Notes: generated by a model not told the origin, from the sequence alone. Positions 15,549-25,729 are shown, counted from the first letter of the stretch. The stretch: 64,000 bases of DNA from Duganella dendranthematis (GCF_012849375.1 NZ_CP051684.1:6448001-6512000), one strand, 5' to 3'. Numbers and translations are program-made.

Positions 15549-16838
15549 ATGATCGCCACCTCCGTTCCGCCGGCCGCCGCCAGCCGGCCGCTGACTGGCC
15601 ACGATTACAAGACACTGGCGCTGGCCGCGCTGGGCGGCGCCCTGGAATTCTACGATTTCATCATCTTTGTCTTTTTCGCCAACGCCATTGGCCAGCTGTT
15701 CTTCCCGCCCGAAATGCCGGATTGGCTGCGCACCCTGCAAACCTTCGGCATCTTCGCCGCCGGCTATGTGGTGCGGCCGCTGGGCGGCATCGTTATGGCG
15801 CACTTCGGTGACCTGCTGGGCCGCAAGCGCATGTTCACGCTGTCGATCCTGTTGATGTCGGTGCCGACGCTGGCCATCGGCCTGCTGCCGACCTACGCCA
15901 GCATCGGCCTGGCCGCACCAATGCTGCTGCTGTTGATGCGCGTGCTGCAAGGCGCGGCGGTGGGCGGCGAAGTGCCGGGCGCCTGGGTATTCGTCGCTGA
16001 GCATGTGCCAGCGCGTCACACCGGCTACGCCTGCGGCGTGCTGACCGCCGGCCTGACCTTCGGCATTCTGCTTGGATCGCTGATGGCCACCGGCCTCAAT
16101 ACCGCCTACCAGCCTGCGGAAGTGCTGGCAGGCGCCTGGCGCTGGCCGTTCTTGCTGGGCGGCCTTTTCGGCCTGGCTTCGATGTATTTGCGCCGCTGGC
16201 TGCACGAGACGCCGGTGTTTGCCGAAATGGCGCAGCGCAAGGCGCTGGCCGCCGACATGCCGCTCAAGACGGTGCTGCGCAGCCACCGCGCCGCCGTCGC
16301 CGTCTCCATGCTGCTGACCTGGATGCTGTCGGCCGGGATCGTAGTGGTGATCCTGATGACGCCCGCGCTGCTGCAAAAGATTTATCACATCGACGCCCGC
16401 ACCTCGCTGGTGGCCAACACCCTCGCCACCGTCGGCCTGGCGCTGGGCTGCGTCTTCTATGGCATGCTGGCCGACCGCGTCGGCCCCAAGCCGGTGCTGT
16501 TGGTCGGCGCCCTGCTGCTGGCCATCTGCACCTGGGTGTTCTACACCACGCTGCGCACGCAGCCGGAATTGCTGCTGCCGCTGTATGGCCTGACCGGCTT
16601 TTTCGTCGGCGTGGTCGGCGCGGTGCCGTGCGTGCTGGTACAGGCCTTTCCACCGCAGGTGCGCTTTTCCGGCCTGTCGTTCTCGTACAACCTGTCCTAC
16701 GCCATCTTTGGCGGCCTGACGCCGGTGGTGGTCACGCTGATGCTGAAGAACGACCCGCTGGCGCCGGCCTATTATGTGATCGCGGTCTGCCTGATCGGCA
16801 TGTTGACCGCGCTGTTCGTGCGCAAGGCTCAGTCCTAA
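15549..16838 (+). CDS. MFS transporter, metabolite:H+ symporter (MHS) family
   Basis: 429 residues with about 12 membrane helices. The N-terminal signature GGALEFYDFIIFVFFANAIG and the loop HFGDLLGRKRMFTLSI are typical of the MHS branch (relatives of ProP, KgtP and ShiA). The helix-4/5 region RVLQGAAVGGEVPGAWVFVAEH is also a family mark. MHS carriers import organic acids or compatible solutes with protons; the substrate cannot be read from sequence. It is divergent from the response regulator gene (93 bp apart) and its stop overlaps by four bases the end of the convergent AraC-type gene. Confidence 0.9.
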   Translation: MIATSVPPAAASRPLTGHDYKTLALAALGGALEFYDFIIFVFFANAIGQLFFPPEMPDWLRTLQTFGIFAAGYVVRPLGGIVMAHFGDLLGRKRMFTLSILLMSVPTLAIGLLPTYASIGLAAPMLLLLMRVLQGAAVGGEVPGAWVFVAEHVPARHTGYACGVLTAGLTFGILLGSLMATGLNTAYQPAEVLAGAWRWPFLLGGLFGLASMYLRRWLHETPVFAEMAQRKALAADMPLKTVLRSHRAAVAVSMLLTWMLSAGIVVVILMTPALLQKIYHIDARTSLVANTLATVGLALGCVFYGMLADRVGPKPVLLVGALLLAICTWVFYTTLRTQPELLLPLYGLTGFFVGVVGAVPCVLVQAFPPQVRFSGLSFSYNLSYAIFGGLTPVVVTLMLKNDPLAPAYYVIAVCLIGMLTALFVRKAQS

Positions 16839-17767
16839 GCTGCCCGCCGCAGCGACTGCGGCGGTGCGCCACAGACGCGCACAAAGGCGCGCCGCATCTG
16901 CTCCAGCTGCGCAAAGCCGGATTCGCGGGCGATGTAGTCCAGCGTGTGGCGCGTGTTTTCAATCATCGCGCGCGCCGACTCCAGCCGCAGCGACTCCACC
17001 GCCCTGGCCGGCGACTGCCCGGTTTCGTCGCGAAAGCGCCGGCTGAACTGGCGCCGGCTCAGGTTCGCCACGCCGGCCAGCTCATCCACCGACAGGTGCC
17101 GCCGCAAATGCGTGCGCGCATACGACAGCACTTTTTGTATCGGGTCCGACCGCGGCGCCATCTCCAGCAGCGTGGAAAACTGCGAGTGGCTGCTGGCGCG
17201 GCGGTGATAGATCACCATCTGGCGCGCGATGCGCAGCACCAGTTCCTCGCCGTGATCCTGCTCCACCATGGCCAGCGCCAGATCGATACAGGCGGTCATG
17301 CCGGCCGAGCTCCAGTACTTCCCATCATGGATATAAATCGATTCCGGCTCCACCTTGAGCAGCGGAAAACGCTGTTGCAGCTCGGCGGCGCGCGCCCAAT
17401 GCGTGGTAACGCGCCGTCCGTCCAGCAGACCGGTGGCGGCCAGCAGTTCGGCGCCGGTGCAAATGCTGCCTGCGCGGCGCGCGGCCACACAGGCGCTGCG
17501 CACCATCTCCAGCAGCGGCGCGGTGGTTGGTATGCTGCCTACAGTGCCGAACACCAGCACCGTATCCATGACGGCGGCCGTGCCGCCACCTGCCTGCGTA
17601 TCAACCGCCGGACCAGCCGAGCTGGGGACGCTGCCGCCGCTCTGCGACAGCATCGTCATTTCATACAAACGCGCGCCCGAGAGTACGTTCGCCAGCTCAA
17701 ACACCGTCACGGCGGCGAAGTCCAGCACTTCGAATCCAGGGAACACAAACAAGGCGATTGATTTCAT
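16835..17767 (-). CDS. GlxA-type transcriptional regulator (DJ-1/PfpI domain + AraC HTH)
   Basis: 310 residues. Residues 1-170 form a DJ-1/PfpI-like amidotransferase fold (FVFPGFEVLDF, with SICTGAELLAATGLLDGRRVTTHW around the nucleophile-like Cys). The C-terminal third holds two AraC helix-turn-helix motifs (LSVDELAGVANLSRRQFSRRFRDETGQSP and LDYIARESGFAQLEQMRRAFVRVCGAPP). Such regulators usually activate neighbouring catabolic genes. It is divergent from the hydrolase/Mo-hydroxylase operon, and the 202-bp gap holds an exact 13-bp direct repeat with 21-bp spacing, as expected for AraC-family binding. It may therefore control that operon. Confidence 0.92.
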   Translation of the reverse strand: MKSIALFVFPGFEVLDFAAVTVFELANVLSGARLYEMTMLSQSGGSVPSSAGPAVDTQAGGGTAAVMDTVLVFGTVGSIPTTAPLLEMVRSACVAARRAGSICTGAELLAATGLLDGRRVTTHWARAAELQQRFPLLKVEPESIYIHDGKYWSSAGMTACIDLALAMVEQDHGEELVLRIARQMVIYHRRASSHSQFSTLLEMAPRSDPIQKVLSYARTHLRRHLSVDELAGVANLSRRQFSRRFRDETGQSPARAVESLRLESARAMIENTRHTLDYIARESGFAQLEQMRRAFVRVCGAPPQSLRRAA

Positions 17768-17887
17768 GCGCCGATGTTAGCGGAGCGTGGTGCGCGCCGC
17801 GATCCAGCGTAAGCGGGGGCATCTAACCTCTTTCGGGGGCTAGCTTGCACACGACTGCTGTGCAGCACCCCCTCATATGGGGAGCAT

Positions 17888-17940
17888 GTCCCGAATTGCG
17901 TGGTTTACGTCCCGAATTGCGGGGAGCGCGCTCATATAAT
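17888..17940 (+). promoter_or_regulatory. AraC-type direct repeat and -10 box of the Mo-hydroxylase operon
   Basis: GTCCCGAATTGCG occurs twice, at 17888-17900 and 17909-17921, exactly 21 bp apart (two helical turns). A perfect TATAAT lies at 17935-17940, so the second copy covers the expected -35 position. This is the layout of a class II AraC-activated promoter. The divergent GlxA-type gene is the natural candidate for the activator. Confidence 0.62.
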
Positions 17941-17969
17941 TTTTTCATTTCACCCCGCAAGGAGCTCCC

Positions 17970-18791
17970 ATGACGACCCAATACATCACGGTCAACGGCA
18001 TCCAGACCGCGTATCGCCTGTACGGCGTGCGCGGCGCCGAACCACCGCTGTTCCTGATGCAACACTTCACCGGCACCATGGACAACTGGGACCCGCTGGT
18101 GATCGAGGGCCTGGCCCGCCATCGGCAAGTGGTTGTATTCGATAACGCCGGTGTCGGCGCTTCGCATGGGATTACGCCGTCCAACGTGCCGGAGATGGCG
18201 CAGCATGCACTGAGCGTGATCGAGGCGCTGGGACTGGGGCAGGTCGACCTGCTGGGCTTCTCGCTGGGCAGCTTCCTGGCGCAGGAAATCGCCGCCAACC
18301 TGCCGAAGAGCGTGCGCCGCATGGTGCTGGTCGGCGGCTGTCCGCAGGGCCAGGGTGCAGGCGACTTTCGCAAGGTGATCAGCGAAATCGGCGGCAAAAC
18401 GCCGGGGGAAATCCTGCTGCACCTGTTCTTCACGCCGACGGCCAACAGCCAGCAGCGCGGCAAGGCCTTCCTGCAACGCCTGAAGTTGCGCGACGAAGCC
18501 GGGCCCAATCCGCCGTCGCAGACATTCACCGCGCAGTACCTGGCCATCGAAAGCTGGTGCGGCCAGCGCGATGCCGGGTACGCGCTACTGAAGCGCATCA
18601 AACAGCCGGTGCTGGTGGTCCAGGGCAGCAATGACACCATGTTCCCGACCGAGCAGTCGATCCGTCTGTTCCAGCACCTGCCGAACGCGCAACTGAGTCT
18701 GTACCCGGACGCCGGCCACGCCTCGCTGTTCCAATACCCTTCGCTGTTCGTCGAACAGGTCGATACTTTCTTACGCAAGGAGCTCGCATGA
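17970..18791 (+). CDS. alpha/beta-fold hydrolase
   Basis: 273 residues, cytoplasmic (no signal peptide). It has a classical alpha/beta-hydrolase layout: oxyanion-hole region LMQHFTGTMDNWDP, nucleophile elbow LLGFSLGSFLAQE, acid region VVQGSNDTMFP and catalytic His in DAGHASLFQYP. AGGAG is present before the start. The gene overlaps the next one by four bases (ATGA), so it is translationally coupled to the molybdenum hydroxylase. It could act on the product of that enzyme or supply its substrate, for example an ester or lactone. Specific chemistry cannot be inferred. Confidence 0.85.
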   Translation: MTTQYITVNGIQTAYRLYGVRGAEPPLFLMQHFTGTMDNWDPLVIEGLARHRQVVVFDNAGVGASHGITPSNVPEMAQHALSVIEALGLGQVDLLGFSLGSFLAQEIAANLPKSVRRMVLVGGCPQGQGAGDFRKVISEIGGKTPGEILLHLFFTPTANSQQRGKAFLQRLKLRDEAGPNPPSQTFTAQYLAIESWCGQRDAGYALLKRIKQPVLVVQGSNDTMFPTEQSIRLFQHLPNAQLSLYPDAGHASLFQYPSLFVEQVDTFLRKELA

Positions 18792-20932
18792 CCGACCGCC
18801 GCTTATTCCTGAAGGCCATGGCCGCCGCCGGCGGTGGCCTGATGCTGCAAATCGCCATTCCCGCGGCGCGCGCACGCGACGCCGTCGCCACCACCGTCTT
18901 CGAGCCGAACGCCGTGGTACGCATCACCACCGACGGCAAAGTCCACATGACCATGCCCTATGTCGAAATGGGCCAGGGTACCTACACTTCGATTCCGATG
19001 CTGATCGCGGAAGAACTCGAAGTGGACCTGAAAGACGTCATGCTGGAACATGCCGGCGCCGACGAAAAGCGCTATATGAATCCGGCGCTGGGCTTCCAGG
19101 TTACCGGCGGCTCGACCACCATGCGGGTCGCCTATCTGCCGATGCGTCAGGCCGGCGCCGCCGCCCGCATGATGCTGGTGCAGGCTGCAGCGCAGCAATG
19201 GCAGGTCGAGCCCGCCAGCTGCCGCGCCGAACATGGTGCGGTGATCCACACGCCATCCGGCCGCAAGCTGCCCTACGGTGCGCTGGCCGACGCCGCCGCC
19301 AAACTGCCGCTGCCGGACGTGAAGGCCATCGTACTCAAACAGCCGAAGGACTTCCGTCTGGTCGGCAAGGTCACGCGCCGCCTCGATACGCAGGAAAAAC
19401 TCAATGGGTCGGCCGAATACGGCATCGACGTCCAGCTGCCGGGCATGAAGATCGCCGCACTGGCAATCTCGCCGGTGCTCGGCGGTCGCCTGGCGGGTCT
19501 GGACGACACCGCCGCGCTGAAGGTGGCCGGGGTACGCAAGGTGGTAAGGCTGGACGACGGCGCCGCGGTCATCGCCGACAGCTACGGCGCCGCGCACAAG
19601 GCCTTGCTGCTGCTGGATCTGCGCTGGGAAGACGGACCGAATGCGAAACTGAGCAGCGCCGACATCGTCGCCGACATGGTGCGCGCGGCCGATGCCGGCA
19701 GCGCCAAGGTGCGCAGCGAGGGCGCCCCGGAGAAAGCCTTCAGCAGCGCCGCGCGCATTATCGAAGCCACCTACGAGCAGCCGTTCCTGGCCCACGCGAC
19801 GATGGAGCCGATGAACTGCACCGTGCACGTTACCGCCGACAGCTGCGAAGTCTGGACCGGCACCCAGGTGATCACGCTGGCCCGTTCGGTGGCTGCCAAA
19901 GTCACCGGCCTGCCGATTGAGAAAGTCACGGTGCATAACTTCCTGCTGGGCGGCGGCTTCGGCCGCCGGCTGGAAATCGACGGCGTCGAGCGCGCAGTGC
20001 AGATCGCGCGCCAGGTCGACTACCCGGTCAAAGTGATCTGGAGCCGCGAGGAAGACATCCAGCACGATATGTACCGCCCTTACTTCTACGACCGCATCCG
20101 CGCCGGCCTGGATGAAAACGGTGCGCCGGTGGCCTGGTCGCATCATGTCACCGGTTCCTCGGTGCTGGGACGCTTCATGCCGGCGGCGTTCAACAACGGC
20201 TGGGACTCGGAAACCCTGGACGGCGCCGAAACGCCGCCGTACGCCTTCAAGTCGATCAAGGTGGATTACACGCGCCACGAACCGCCGCATATTCCCACCG
20301 CCTTCTGGCGCGGCGTCGGCCCGACCCACAATGTATTCGTGGTGGAGAGCTTCATCGACGAACTGGCCGCTGCCGCCAAGGCCGATCCGCTGGAATACCG
20401 CCTGGCACTGCTCAAGCAGAATCCACGCGCCGAACAGGTGCTGAAGCTGGCGGCGCAAAAAGCCGGCTGGAAGGGTTCGCGCGCAGGCAAAACTGGCCGC
20501 GGCCTGTCGGTGCAATTCGCTTTTGGCACCTACATGGCGATGGTGGTCGATGCCCACGTTGAAGACGGCGAAGTACGTGTCAGCCGTGTGGTGTGCGCGC
20601 TCGATTGCGGTGTGGTCGTCAATCCGGACACCGTCCGGGCGCAGGTGGAAGGCGCCGTCATCTTCGGCATCTCCGGCGCATTGTATGGCAGCGTCACCTT
20701 CAAGGACGGTCGCGTCGAACAGACCAACTTCCATGACTACCGCGTGCTGCGCATGAACGAAACGCCGGTCATCGAGACTTACATCGTCAGCAGCAATGAA
20801 GCCCCGGGCGGCATGGGCGAGCCGGGCACTTCGGCGCTGATGCCAGCACTGACCAACGCGGTATATGCCGCCACCGGTACGCGCGTGCGCAAGCTGCCAA
20901 TCGCCACGGCCCTCGCCGCGGCCACCACTTAA
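18788..20932 (+). CDS. xanthine-dehydrogenase-family molybdopterin-binding subunit (IorB-like)
   Basis: 714 residues. A Tat signal (DRRLFLK followed by a hydrophobic stretch) indicates folding in the cytoplasm and export to the periplasm. The body matches the large subunit of IorAB-type aldehyde/N-heterocycle hydroxylases: FNDVMLE-like cofactor loops, EPMNCTVHV, the GGGFGRR motif, and near the C-terminus GGMGEPGT with the likely catalytic Glu at residue 678. It would carry molybdenum cofactor and hydroxylate an aldehyde or N-heteroaromatic ring. The small 2Fe-2S subunit and a di-heme cytochrome follow directly, giving a complete electron path. This two-subunit plus cytochrome plan differs from cytoplasmic XDH, which uses an FAD subunit. 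Confidence 0.9.
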   Translation: MTDRRLFLKAMAAAGGGLMLQIAIPAARARDAVATTVFEPNAVVRITTDGKVHMTMPYVEMGQGTYTSIPMLIAEELEVDLKDVMLEHAGADEKRYMNPALGFQVTGGSTTMRVAYLPMRQAGAAARMMLVQAAAQQWQVEPASCRAEHGAVIHTPSGRKLPYGALADAAAKLPLPDVKAIVLKQPKDFRLVGKVTRRLDTQEKLNGSAEYGIDVQLPGMKIAALAISPVLGGRLAGLDDTAALKVAGVRKVVRLDDGAAVIADSYGAAHKALLLLDLRWEDGPNAKLSSADIVADMVRAADAGSAKVRSEGAPEKAFSSAARIIEATYEQPFLAHATMEPMNCTVHVTADSCEVWTGTQVITLARSVAAKVTGLPIEKVTVHNFLLGGGFGRRLEIDGVERAVQIARQVDYPVKVIWSREEDIQHDMYRPYFYDRIRAGLDENGAPVAWSHHVTGSSVLGRFMPAAFNNGWDSETLDGAETPPYAFKSIKVDYTRHEPPHIPTAFWRGVGPTHNVFVVESFIDELAAAAKADPLEYRLALLKQNPRAEQVLKLAAQKAGWKGSRAGKTGRGLSVQFAFGTYMAMVVDAHVEDGEVRVSRVVCALDCGVVVNPDTVRAQVEGAVIFGISGALYGSVTFKDGRVEQTNFHDYRVLRMNETPVIETYIVSSNEAPGGMGEPGTSALMPALTNAVYAATGTRVRKLPIATALAAATT

Positions 20933-20945
20933 CAGGAGCAACATC

Positions 20946-21401
20946 ATGACTTCACTGAACATCAACGGCAAGGCGGTCGACATACAGGCCGAACCGGACA
21001 CCCCGCTACTGTGGGTGCTGCGCGACGAACTGCATATGTCGGGCACCAAATTCGGCTGCGGCATGGCGCTGTGCGGCGCCTGCACCGTGCACCTCGACGG
21101 CCAGTCATCGCGCGCCTGCGTGACGCCGGTATCGGCAGCGGCGGGCAAGAAGATCACCACCATCGAAGCGATCGGCGACTCGGCGGTCGGCAAGCGTGTG
21201 CAAATGGCATGGGCGGAAATCGACGTGCCGCAATGCGGCTACTGCCAGTCCGGCCAGATCATGGCGGCGACCGCGCTGTTAAAGGCGATTCCCAAGCCGA
21301 CCGACAAGGATATCGACCAGGCCATGTCCGGCAATATCTGCCGCTGCGGCACGTATCCGCGCATCCGCGCAGCGATTCACAAAGCAGCGGGGAAAGCATG
21401 A
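20946..21401 (+). CDS. 2Fe-2S subunit of the molybdenum hydroxylase (IorA-like)
   Basis: 151 residues. The N-terminal plant-ferredoxin-type cluster motif is [20 protein letters not shown]. The C-terminal four-helix 2Fe-2S domain has [12 protein letters not shown] and [12 protein letters not shown]. Two clusters pass electrons from the Mo centre to the next carrier. AGGAGC precedes the ATG; a longer in-frame extension overlaps the upstream gene and is not needed. The stop overlaps the start of the cytochrome gene (ATGA). It has no Tat signal, so it is probably carried to the periplasm with the large subunit. Confidence 0.94.
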   Translation: MTSLNINGKAVDIQAEPDTPLLWVLRDELHMSGTKFGCGMALCGACTVHLDGQSSRACVTPVSAAAGKKITTIEAIGDSAVGKRVQMAWAEIDVPQCGYCQSGQIMAATALLKAIPKPTDKDIDQAMSGNICRCGTYPRIRAAIHKAAGKA

Positions 21402-21931
21402 TGCGCGCGCTCCTGCTGATCTGTACCGCGCTGGCCGGCCTGGCGCAGGCCGCACCCAAAGGTGACGGCAAGCTGTTCGACCCGGTGGCCAGCGTGGTGA
21501 TGTCGCCGCGCTGCATCAACTGCCACCAGGTGGAAGCGCCGCACCAGAAGGACATCGGCATCGTCCACGCGCAGCAGGTAGTGCGCGGCGCCGACGGCCA
21601 CGGCTCGGCGGTGCTGCATTGCGCCGCCTGCCATCAGGCATCCAACAGTGCGCAAGGCCGCGTGCCGGGTGCACCCAACTGGCATCTGGCGCCACTCAGC
21701 ATGAAGTGGCAAGGCCTGGACAAGAAAGGCGTGTGCCAGCAAATGAAAGACCCGAAACGCAACGGCAACCGCAAGACCGGCGAACAGGTGATCGAACATA
21801 TGAAAACCGATCCGCTGGTGCTGTGGGCCTGGAATCCGGGTGCGCAGCGCACACTGCCGCCGATGTCGCACGAAGACTTCATCAAGGCGCTGGAAAAATG
21901 GGCGGATGCCGGCATGCCCTGCCCTCAATAA
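21398..21931 (+). CDS. periplasmic di-heme c-type cytochrome
   Basis: 177 residues with signal peptide [18 protein letters not shown]. Two haem-binding motifs are visible, CINCH and CAACH, followed by a C-terminal region without a third CXXCH. The protein resembles small cytochromes found beside IorAB-type hydroxylases and would accept their electrons in the periplasm. It starts inside the stop codon of the 2Fe-2S subunit gene (ATG ATG; either Met may be used). The downstream unknown gene begins 18 bp after its stop. Confidence 0.85.
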   Translation: MMRALLLICTALAGLAQAAPKGDGKLFDPVASVVMSPRCINCHQVEAPHQKDIGIVHAQQVVRGADGHGSAVLHCAACHQASNSAQGRVPGAPNWHLAPLSMKWQGLDKKGVCQQMKDPKRNGNRKTGEQVIEHMKTDPLVLWAWNPGAQRTLPPMSHEDFIKALEKWADAGMPCPQ

Positions 21932-21949
21932 CACTCACCAACGAATATC

Positions 21950-22669
21950 ATGAACGCATTACTCGAACAAGTCCTGAAAGCACACGGCGGCCTGCAACAT
22001 TGGAAAAGCCTGAACAAACTGAGCGCACACCTGGGCCAGGGCGGCATTCTCTGGCCATTGAAGGGCCATGGCGGCAAACTGGATGAAGTGGATGTCAGCA
22101 TCGAACTGCATCGCCAGTGGACTTCGCACGCGCCATTTGGCGCAGCGGATCGCCGCACCTCGGTCACGCCGCAACGCGCCATGATCGAAACCACGGACGG
22201 CACGGTGATCGATTCGCTGTCGTCGCCGCGCGATTCGTTTGCCGGCTATGGGCTGGAGACGCAATGGAGCGAGCCGCAACTGGCCTACTTCGTCGGCTAC
22301 GCCATCTGGAACTATCTGACGCTGCCATTCGCATTTGCCGAACCAGGCTTCGAGTTCGAAGAACTGGCGCCGTGGCAGGAAGGCGGAGAATCGCTGCGCC
22401 GCCTGAAGGTGCGCTACCCGGACAGCATCGCCACCCATAGCCGCGAACAGACTTTCTACTTCGCCGAAGACGGCAAGCTGCGTCGCCACGACTATGACGT
22501 CGACATCAGCGGCGGCACACCGGCAGTGCACTACTTCCACGACTACGGCACCTTCGACGGCATCAGCATGCCAACCCGCCACCTGATTTACGTGCGCGAC
22601 GCCGACCTTGGGCACCAGCCGGAGCCGCTGGTGGTGTCGATCGTGGTCAGCCAGATCAAATTCAGCTGA
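21950..22669 (+). CDS. hypothetical protein at the end of the Mo-hydroxylase operon
   Basis: 239 residues, no signal peptide or membrane helix. The opening LEQVLKAHGGLQHWKSLNKL resembles the first helix and strand of LolA-like or lipoprotein-sorting-protein-like beta-folds. Later segments (EQTFYFAEDGKLRRHDYDVDI, GISMPTRHLIYV) fit an antiparallel beta-sheet that wraps a hydrophobic ligand. No enzyme motif was seen. It overlaps the end of the convergent exporter gene by eight bases. As the fifth gene of the operon it may bind the hydroxylase substrate or product; this is inference. Confidence 0.75.
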   Translation: MNALLEQVLKAHGGLQHWKSLNKLSAHLGQGGILWPLKGHGGKLDEVDVSIELHRQWTSHAPFGAADRRTSVTPQRAMIETTDGTVIDSLSSPRDSFAGYGLETQWSEPQLAYFVGYAIWNYLTLPFAFAEPGFEFEELAPWQEGGESLRRLKVRYPDSIATHSREQTFYFAEDGKLRRHDYDVDISGGTPAVHYFHDYGTFDGISMPTRHLIYVRDADLGHQPEPLVVSIVVSQIKFS

Positions 22670-24032
22670 CCACCACCGGCGCTCGCTGCAGCCGCACCAT
22701 TAGCAGCAGCGCCAGTATCAGAAAGATGCTGGATGCGGTGAGCGCTGTCGTCACACGGTGCGCCAGTAGCGCCGCGCCGGATAGCTGATGCGCGCCTGTC
22801 GCATGCAGCGCCACCAGCACCGCCAGTCCAAGCGAATTGCCTAACTGGTGCGCCACGTTCACCACACCCGACGCCGCGCCGGCATCCTGCGCCGGCACGC
22901 CGGCGATACCGGCCGCCGTCAACGGGCTCAACGTCATTCCCTGCCCTGCGCCGATCAGCACCATCGGCAGCGCCACCGCCGTCAGGTAAGCGCTATGCAC
23001 CGAAACGCGGCTTAACCACGCCATGCCGATCAGGCATACCAGCAAGCCAAACGCCAGCAGGCGCGCATTGCCGAAGCGGCGCGTCAAGCGCGGCACTTGC
23101 AGCGCGACGGCGAAATTCATCAGCGTCATCGGCAGGAAGCCCACGCCGGTCAGCGACGGCGAATAGTTCAACACCGTCTGCAGATACTGCGTGGTGAAGA
23201 AAAAGAAACCGATCATCGCACCCAGGAACAGCACACGTGCCGCATACGCCGAAGCCCGCTGGCGGTCCGCGAACAGCCGCAAAGGCATGATGGGCTGCGC
23301 CGCACTCCGCTCATTGGCCACAAACGTCACCAGCAACAACAAACCAGCCGCCAGCGCGGCTTGCGTCAACAAGTCGCCCCAGCCTGCGCTGGCCGAGCGG
23401 ATGAGGGCATATACCAACGCGCTCATGCCGATGGTCGACGTGAGTGCACCGATAACGTCGAACTGGCCGCTGCTACGCGGGCTTTCCGGAATATAGCGGC
23501 GCGCGGCCCAGATCATCGCAACGCCGATCGGCAAATTGACCAGGAAGCCGACCCGCCACGACATCCACTCGGCCAGCACGCCGCCCAGCACCAGCCCGAC
23601 GCTGGCGGCAATGCCGGCGGTGGCGCTGTACAGCGATACGGCGTGCGTGCGCTCCGCGCCTTCGGCAAAGGTGGTTTGCAGCAGCGCCAGCGTGGACGGC
23701 GCCAGGATGGCCGCCCCCAGCCCCTGCACCGCGCGCGCCAGCACCAGCATGGCCGGGGTCTGCGCCGCGCCGATCGCCAGCGATGCCAGCGTGAACAGCG
23801 CCAGTCCCGCCACCAGCATACGGCGGCGCCCAACCACATCGCCGGCGCGCGCGGCCAGCAGCAGGAAGCCGCCAAAGGTCAATGTATAGGCGCTCTGCAC
23901 CCACGCCAAGCCGCTGTCGCTGAAGCCCATTTCAAGGTGGATCTTCGGCAGGCCGGTCAGGACCACCGAAGTATCCAGCACAATCATCACATAGCTGGCC
24001 AAAATGATGGCAAGGATGGCACGCTTATTCAT
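22662..24032 (-). CDS. MFS multidrug exporter, DHA2 (14-TM) family
   Basis: 456 residues, with many membrane helices. Typical DHA2 marks are VLDTSVVLTGLPKIHLEMG at helix 1, GDVVGRRRMLVAGL in the loop between helices 2 and 3, and RAVQGLGAAILAPSTLALL (motif C region). It exports drugs or small molecules against protons. The LysR-type gene at 24138 is divergent, 105 bp away, and is the likely regulator. There is no adaptor or outer-membrane component nearby, so it works as a single inner-membrane carrier. Confidence 0.9.
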   Translation of the reverse strand: MNKRAILAIILASYVMIVLDTSVVLTGLPKIHLEMGFSDSGLAWVQSAYTLTFGGFLLLAARAGDVVGRRRMLVAGLALFTLASLAIGAAQTPAMLVLARAVQGLGAAILAPSTLALLQTTFAEGAERTHAVSLYSATAGIAASVGLVLGGVLAEWMSWRVGFLVNLPIGVAMIWAARRYIPESPRSSGQFDVIGALTSTIGMSALVYALIRSASAGWGDLLTQAALAAGLLLLVTFVANERSAAQPIMPLRLFADRQRASAYAARVLFLGAMIGFFFFTTQYLQTVLNYSPSLTGVGFLPMTLMNFAVALQVPRLTRRFGNARLLAFGLLVCLIGMAWLSRVSVHSAYLTAVALPMVLIGAGQGMTLSPLTAAGIAGVPAQDAGAASGVVNVAHQLGNSLGLAVLVALHATGAHQLSGAALLAHRVTTALTASSIFLILALLLMVRLQRAPVVVS

Positions 24033-24137
24033 AACGTCACGAATTCCAGATTGGAGAGTATGGCCGACAGTCTAGGCCCGCAGTGGCCTATTGATAAGAC
24101 GGTATAATCCGCATGAGCCTATGAGGAGTCTTCATCA

Positions 24138-25025
24138 ATGGAATACGAGAATTTCAACGACCTGCTGGCGTTCGTGACGGTGGCGCGCGAGGGCAGCTTC
24201 ACCAAGGCGGCCAAGCAGCTGGGCGTATCGCAGTCGGCGCTGAGCCACACGATACGCGGGTTGGAGACACGCCTCGGCATTCGCCTGCTAACCCGCACCA
24301 CGCGCAGCGTCAGTCCCACCGAAGCCGGCGAGCGGTTGCTCAACACCGCCGCGCCACGCTTTGACGAGATCACACAGGAACTGGCCTCGCTCAACGAATT
24401 GCGCGACAAGCCGGCCGGCACCATCCGCATCACGGCGGCCGAACATGCGGCCAACAATGTGCTGTGGCCCAAGCTGTCGCCCATCATGCACGACTATCCG
24501 GACGTGAAGATCGACATCAACGTCGACTACAGCATGACCAACATCGTCTCGCAGCGCTTCGACGCCGGCGTGCGCTTGGGCGACCAGGTGGAGAAGGACA
24601 TGATCGCGGTGCGCATCGGTCCCGACCTGCGCATGGCGGTGGTGGCGACGCCGGAGTATTTTGCCAAGCGTGGCAAGCCGCGCACGCCGCAGGACCTGCA
24701 ACAGCATAGCTGCATCAACCTGCGCCTGCCCACGCATGGCAATCTGCAAATTTGGGAATTTGAAAAGAACGGCACCGAACTGAATGTGCGCGTCGACGGT
24801 CAATGGGTATTCAATAACACCACCTCCCGCCTGCGCGCAGCGCTGGCTGGGTATGGCCTCGCCTACGTGCCGGAAGATATGGTGTGCGACCTGGTAAAAG
24901 AAGGCACGCTGATACGCGTGATGAAAGAATGGTGCCCGACCTTCCCGGGCTACCACCTGTACTACCCAAGCCGCCGCCAGTCCTCCTCTGCCTTCCAGCT
25001 GGTAGTCGACGCGTTGCGGCTATAG
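24138..25025 (+). CDS. LysR-type transcriptional regulator
   Basis: 295 residues, the standard LysR size. The N-terminal winged helix is [50 protein letters not shown]. The periplasmic-binding-like effector domain follows from about residue 90 ([20 protein letters not shown]). TGAGGAG lies upstream of the start. The divergent DHA2 exporter is the probable target. It ends five bases before the convergent gallate aldolase gene but shows no functional link with that pathway. Confidence 0.93.
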   Translation: MEYENFNDLLAFVTVAREGSFTKAAKQLGVSQSALSHTIRGLETRLGIRLLTRTTRSVSPTEAGERLLNTAAPRFDEITQELASLNELRDKPAGTIRITAAEHAANNVLWPKLSPIMHDYPDVKIDINVDYSMTNIVSQRFDAGVRLGDQVEKDMIAVRIGPDLRMAVVATPEYFAKRGKPRTPQDLQQHSCINLRLPTHGNLQIWEFEKNGTELNVRVDGQWVFNNTTSRLRAALAGYGLAYVPEDMVCDLVKEGTLIRVMKEWCPTFPGYHLYYPSRRQSSSAFQLVVDALRL

Positions 25026-25030
25026 CCTGC

Positions 25031-25729
25031 TCAGTCGATGTATTTGAGGCCTGCCTGCTCCAGCGGGCCCCGCATGTTGTACATGTCGAGGCCTAGTATG
25101 CCGGAGGCGAGTTTGGCGCGCTTCTCGCCCTCCAGGTCTTCGCGCTTCTGCGCAACGGCGGCGACGCGCGCGACGTCGGCCGCTGGTACCACGACGACGC
25201 CGTCATCGTCGGCGATGATGGCGTCGCCGGGGTTGACCAGCGCGCCGGCGCACAGCACGGGGATGTTGACGGAACCCAGTGTCGACTTGATGCAGCCCTT
25301 GGCGCTGATATTCTTGCTCCAAACCGGGAAACCCATCTCCTTCAGGATGCGCACGTCGCGCACGCCGGCGTCGATCACCAACGCCTTTGCGCCGCGCGCC
25401 TGGAAACTGGTGGCCAGCAGGTCGCCGAAGTAGCCGTCGGTGCAATCTGCGGTGATGGCGGCAACCACGATGTCGCCGGGCTGGATCTGCTCCGCCACCA
25501 CATGCATCATCCAGTTATCGCCCGGATGCAGCAGCACGGTGACGGCGGTGCCAGCCACTTGCGTGCCGGCGTAGATCGGCCGCATATAAGGCTTGAGCAG
25601 TCCAACGCGGCCCATGGCTTCGTGCACGGTGGCGCTGCCCAGCTGTCCCAGATGGTCGACGTGTTCGCGTTCGGCGCGCACGATGCCGCGCTTGACGACG
25701 CCCAGTTGGTTGATCAGTGGTGTGGTCAT
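25031..25729 (-). CDS. galC: 4-carboxy-4-hydroxy-2-oxoadipate aldolase / oxaloacetate decarboxylase
   Basis: 232 residues of the RraA-like fold that class II HMG/CHA aldolases share. Family segments are [20 protein letters not shown], the metal and pyruvate-binding region GDIVVAAI with [29 protein letters not shown], and the loop [16 protein letters not shown]. It cleaves 4-carboxy-4-hydroxy-2-oxoadipate to pyruvate and oxaloacetate, the last step of the gallate and protocatechuate 4,5-cleavage routes. Its start overlaps the hydratase gene by four bases (ATGA), so the genes are translationally coupled. In sphingomonads the counterpart is called LigK. Confidence 0.93.
   Translation of the reverse strand: MTTPLINQLGVVKRGIVRAEREHVDHLGQLGSATVHEAMGRVGLLKPYMRPIYAGTQVAGTAVTVLLHPGDNWMMHVVAEQIQPGDIVVAAITADCTDGYFGDLLATSFQARGAKALVIDAGVRDVRILKEMGFPVWSKNISAKGCIKSTLGSVNIPVLCAGALVNPGDAIIADDDGVVVVPAADVARVAAVAQKREDLEGEKRAKLASGILGLDMYNMRGPLEQAGLKYID

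Noticed and set aside
15456-16388. Upstream extension of the response regulator frame.
   Set aside because: It covers the transporter gene on the other strand; the receiver domain begins normally at 15455.
24079-24108. TATAAT at 24103-24108 as promoter of the LysR-type gene.
   Set aside because: No acceptable -35 box at 16-18 bp spacing.
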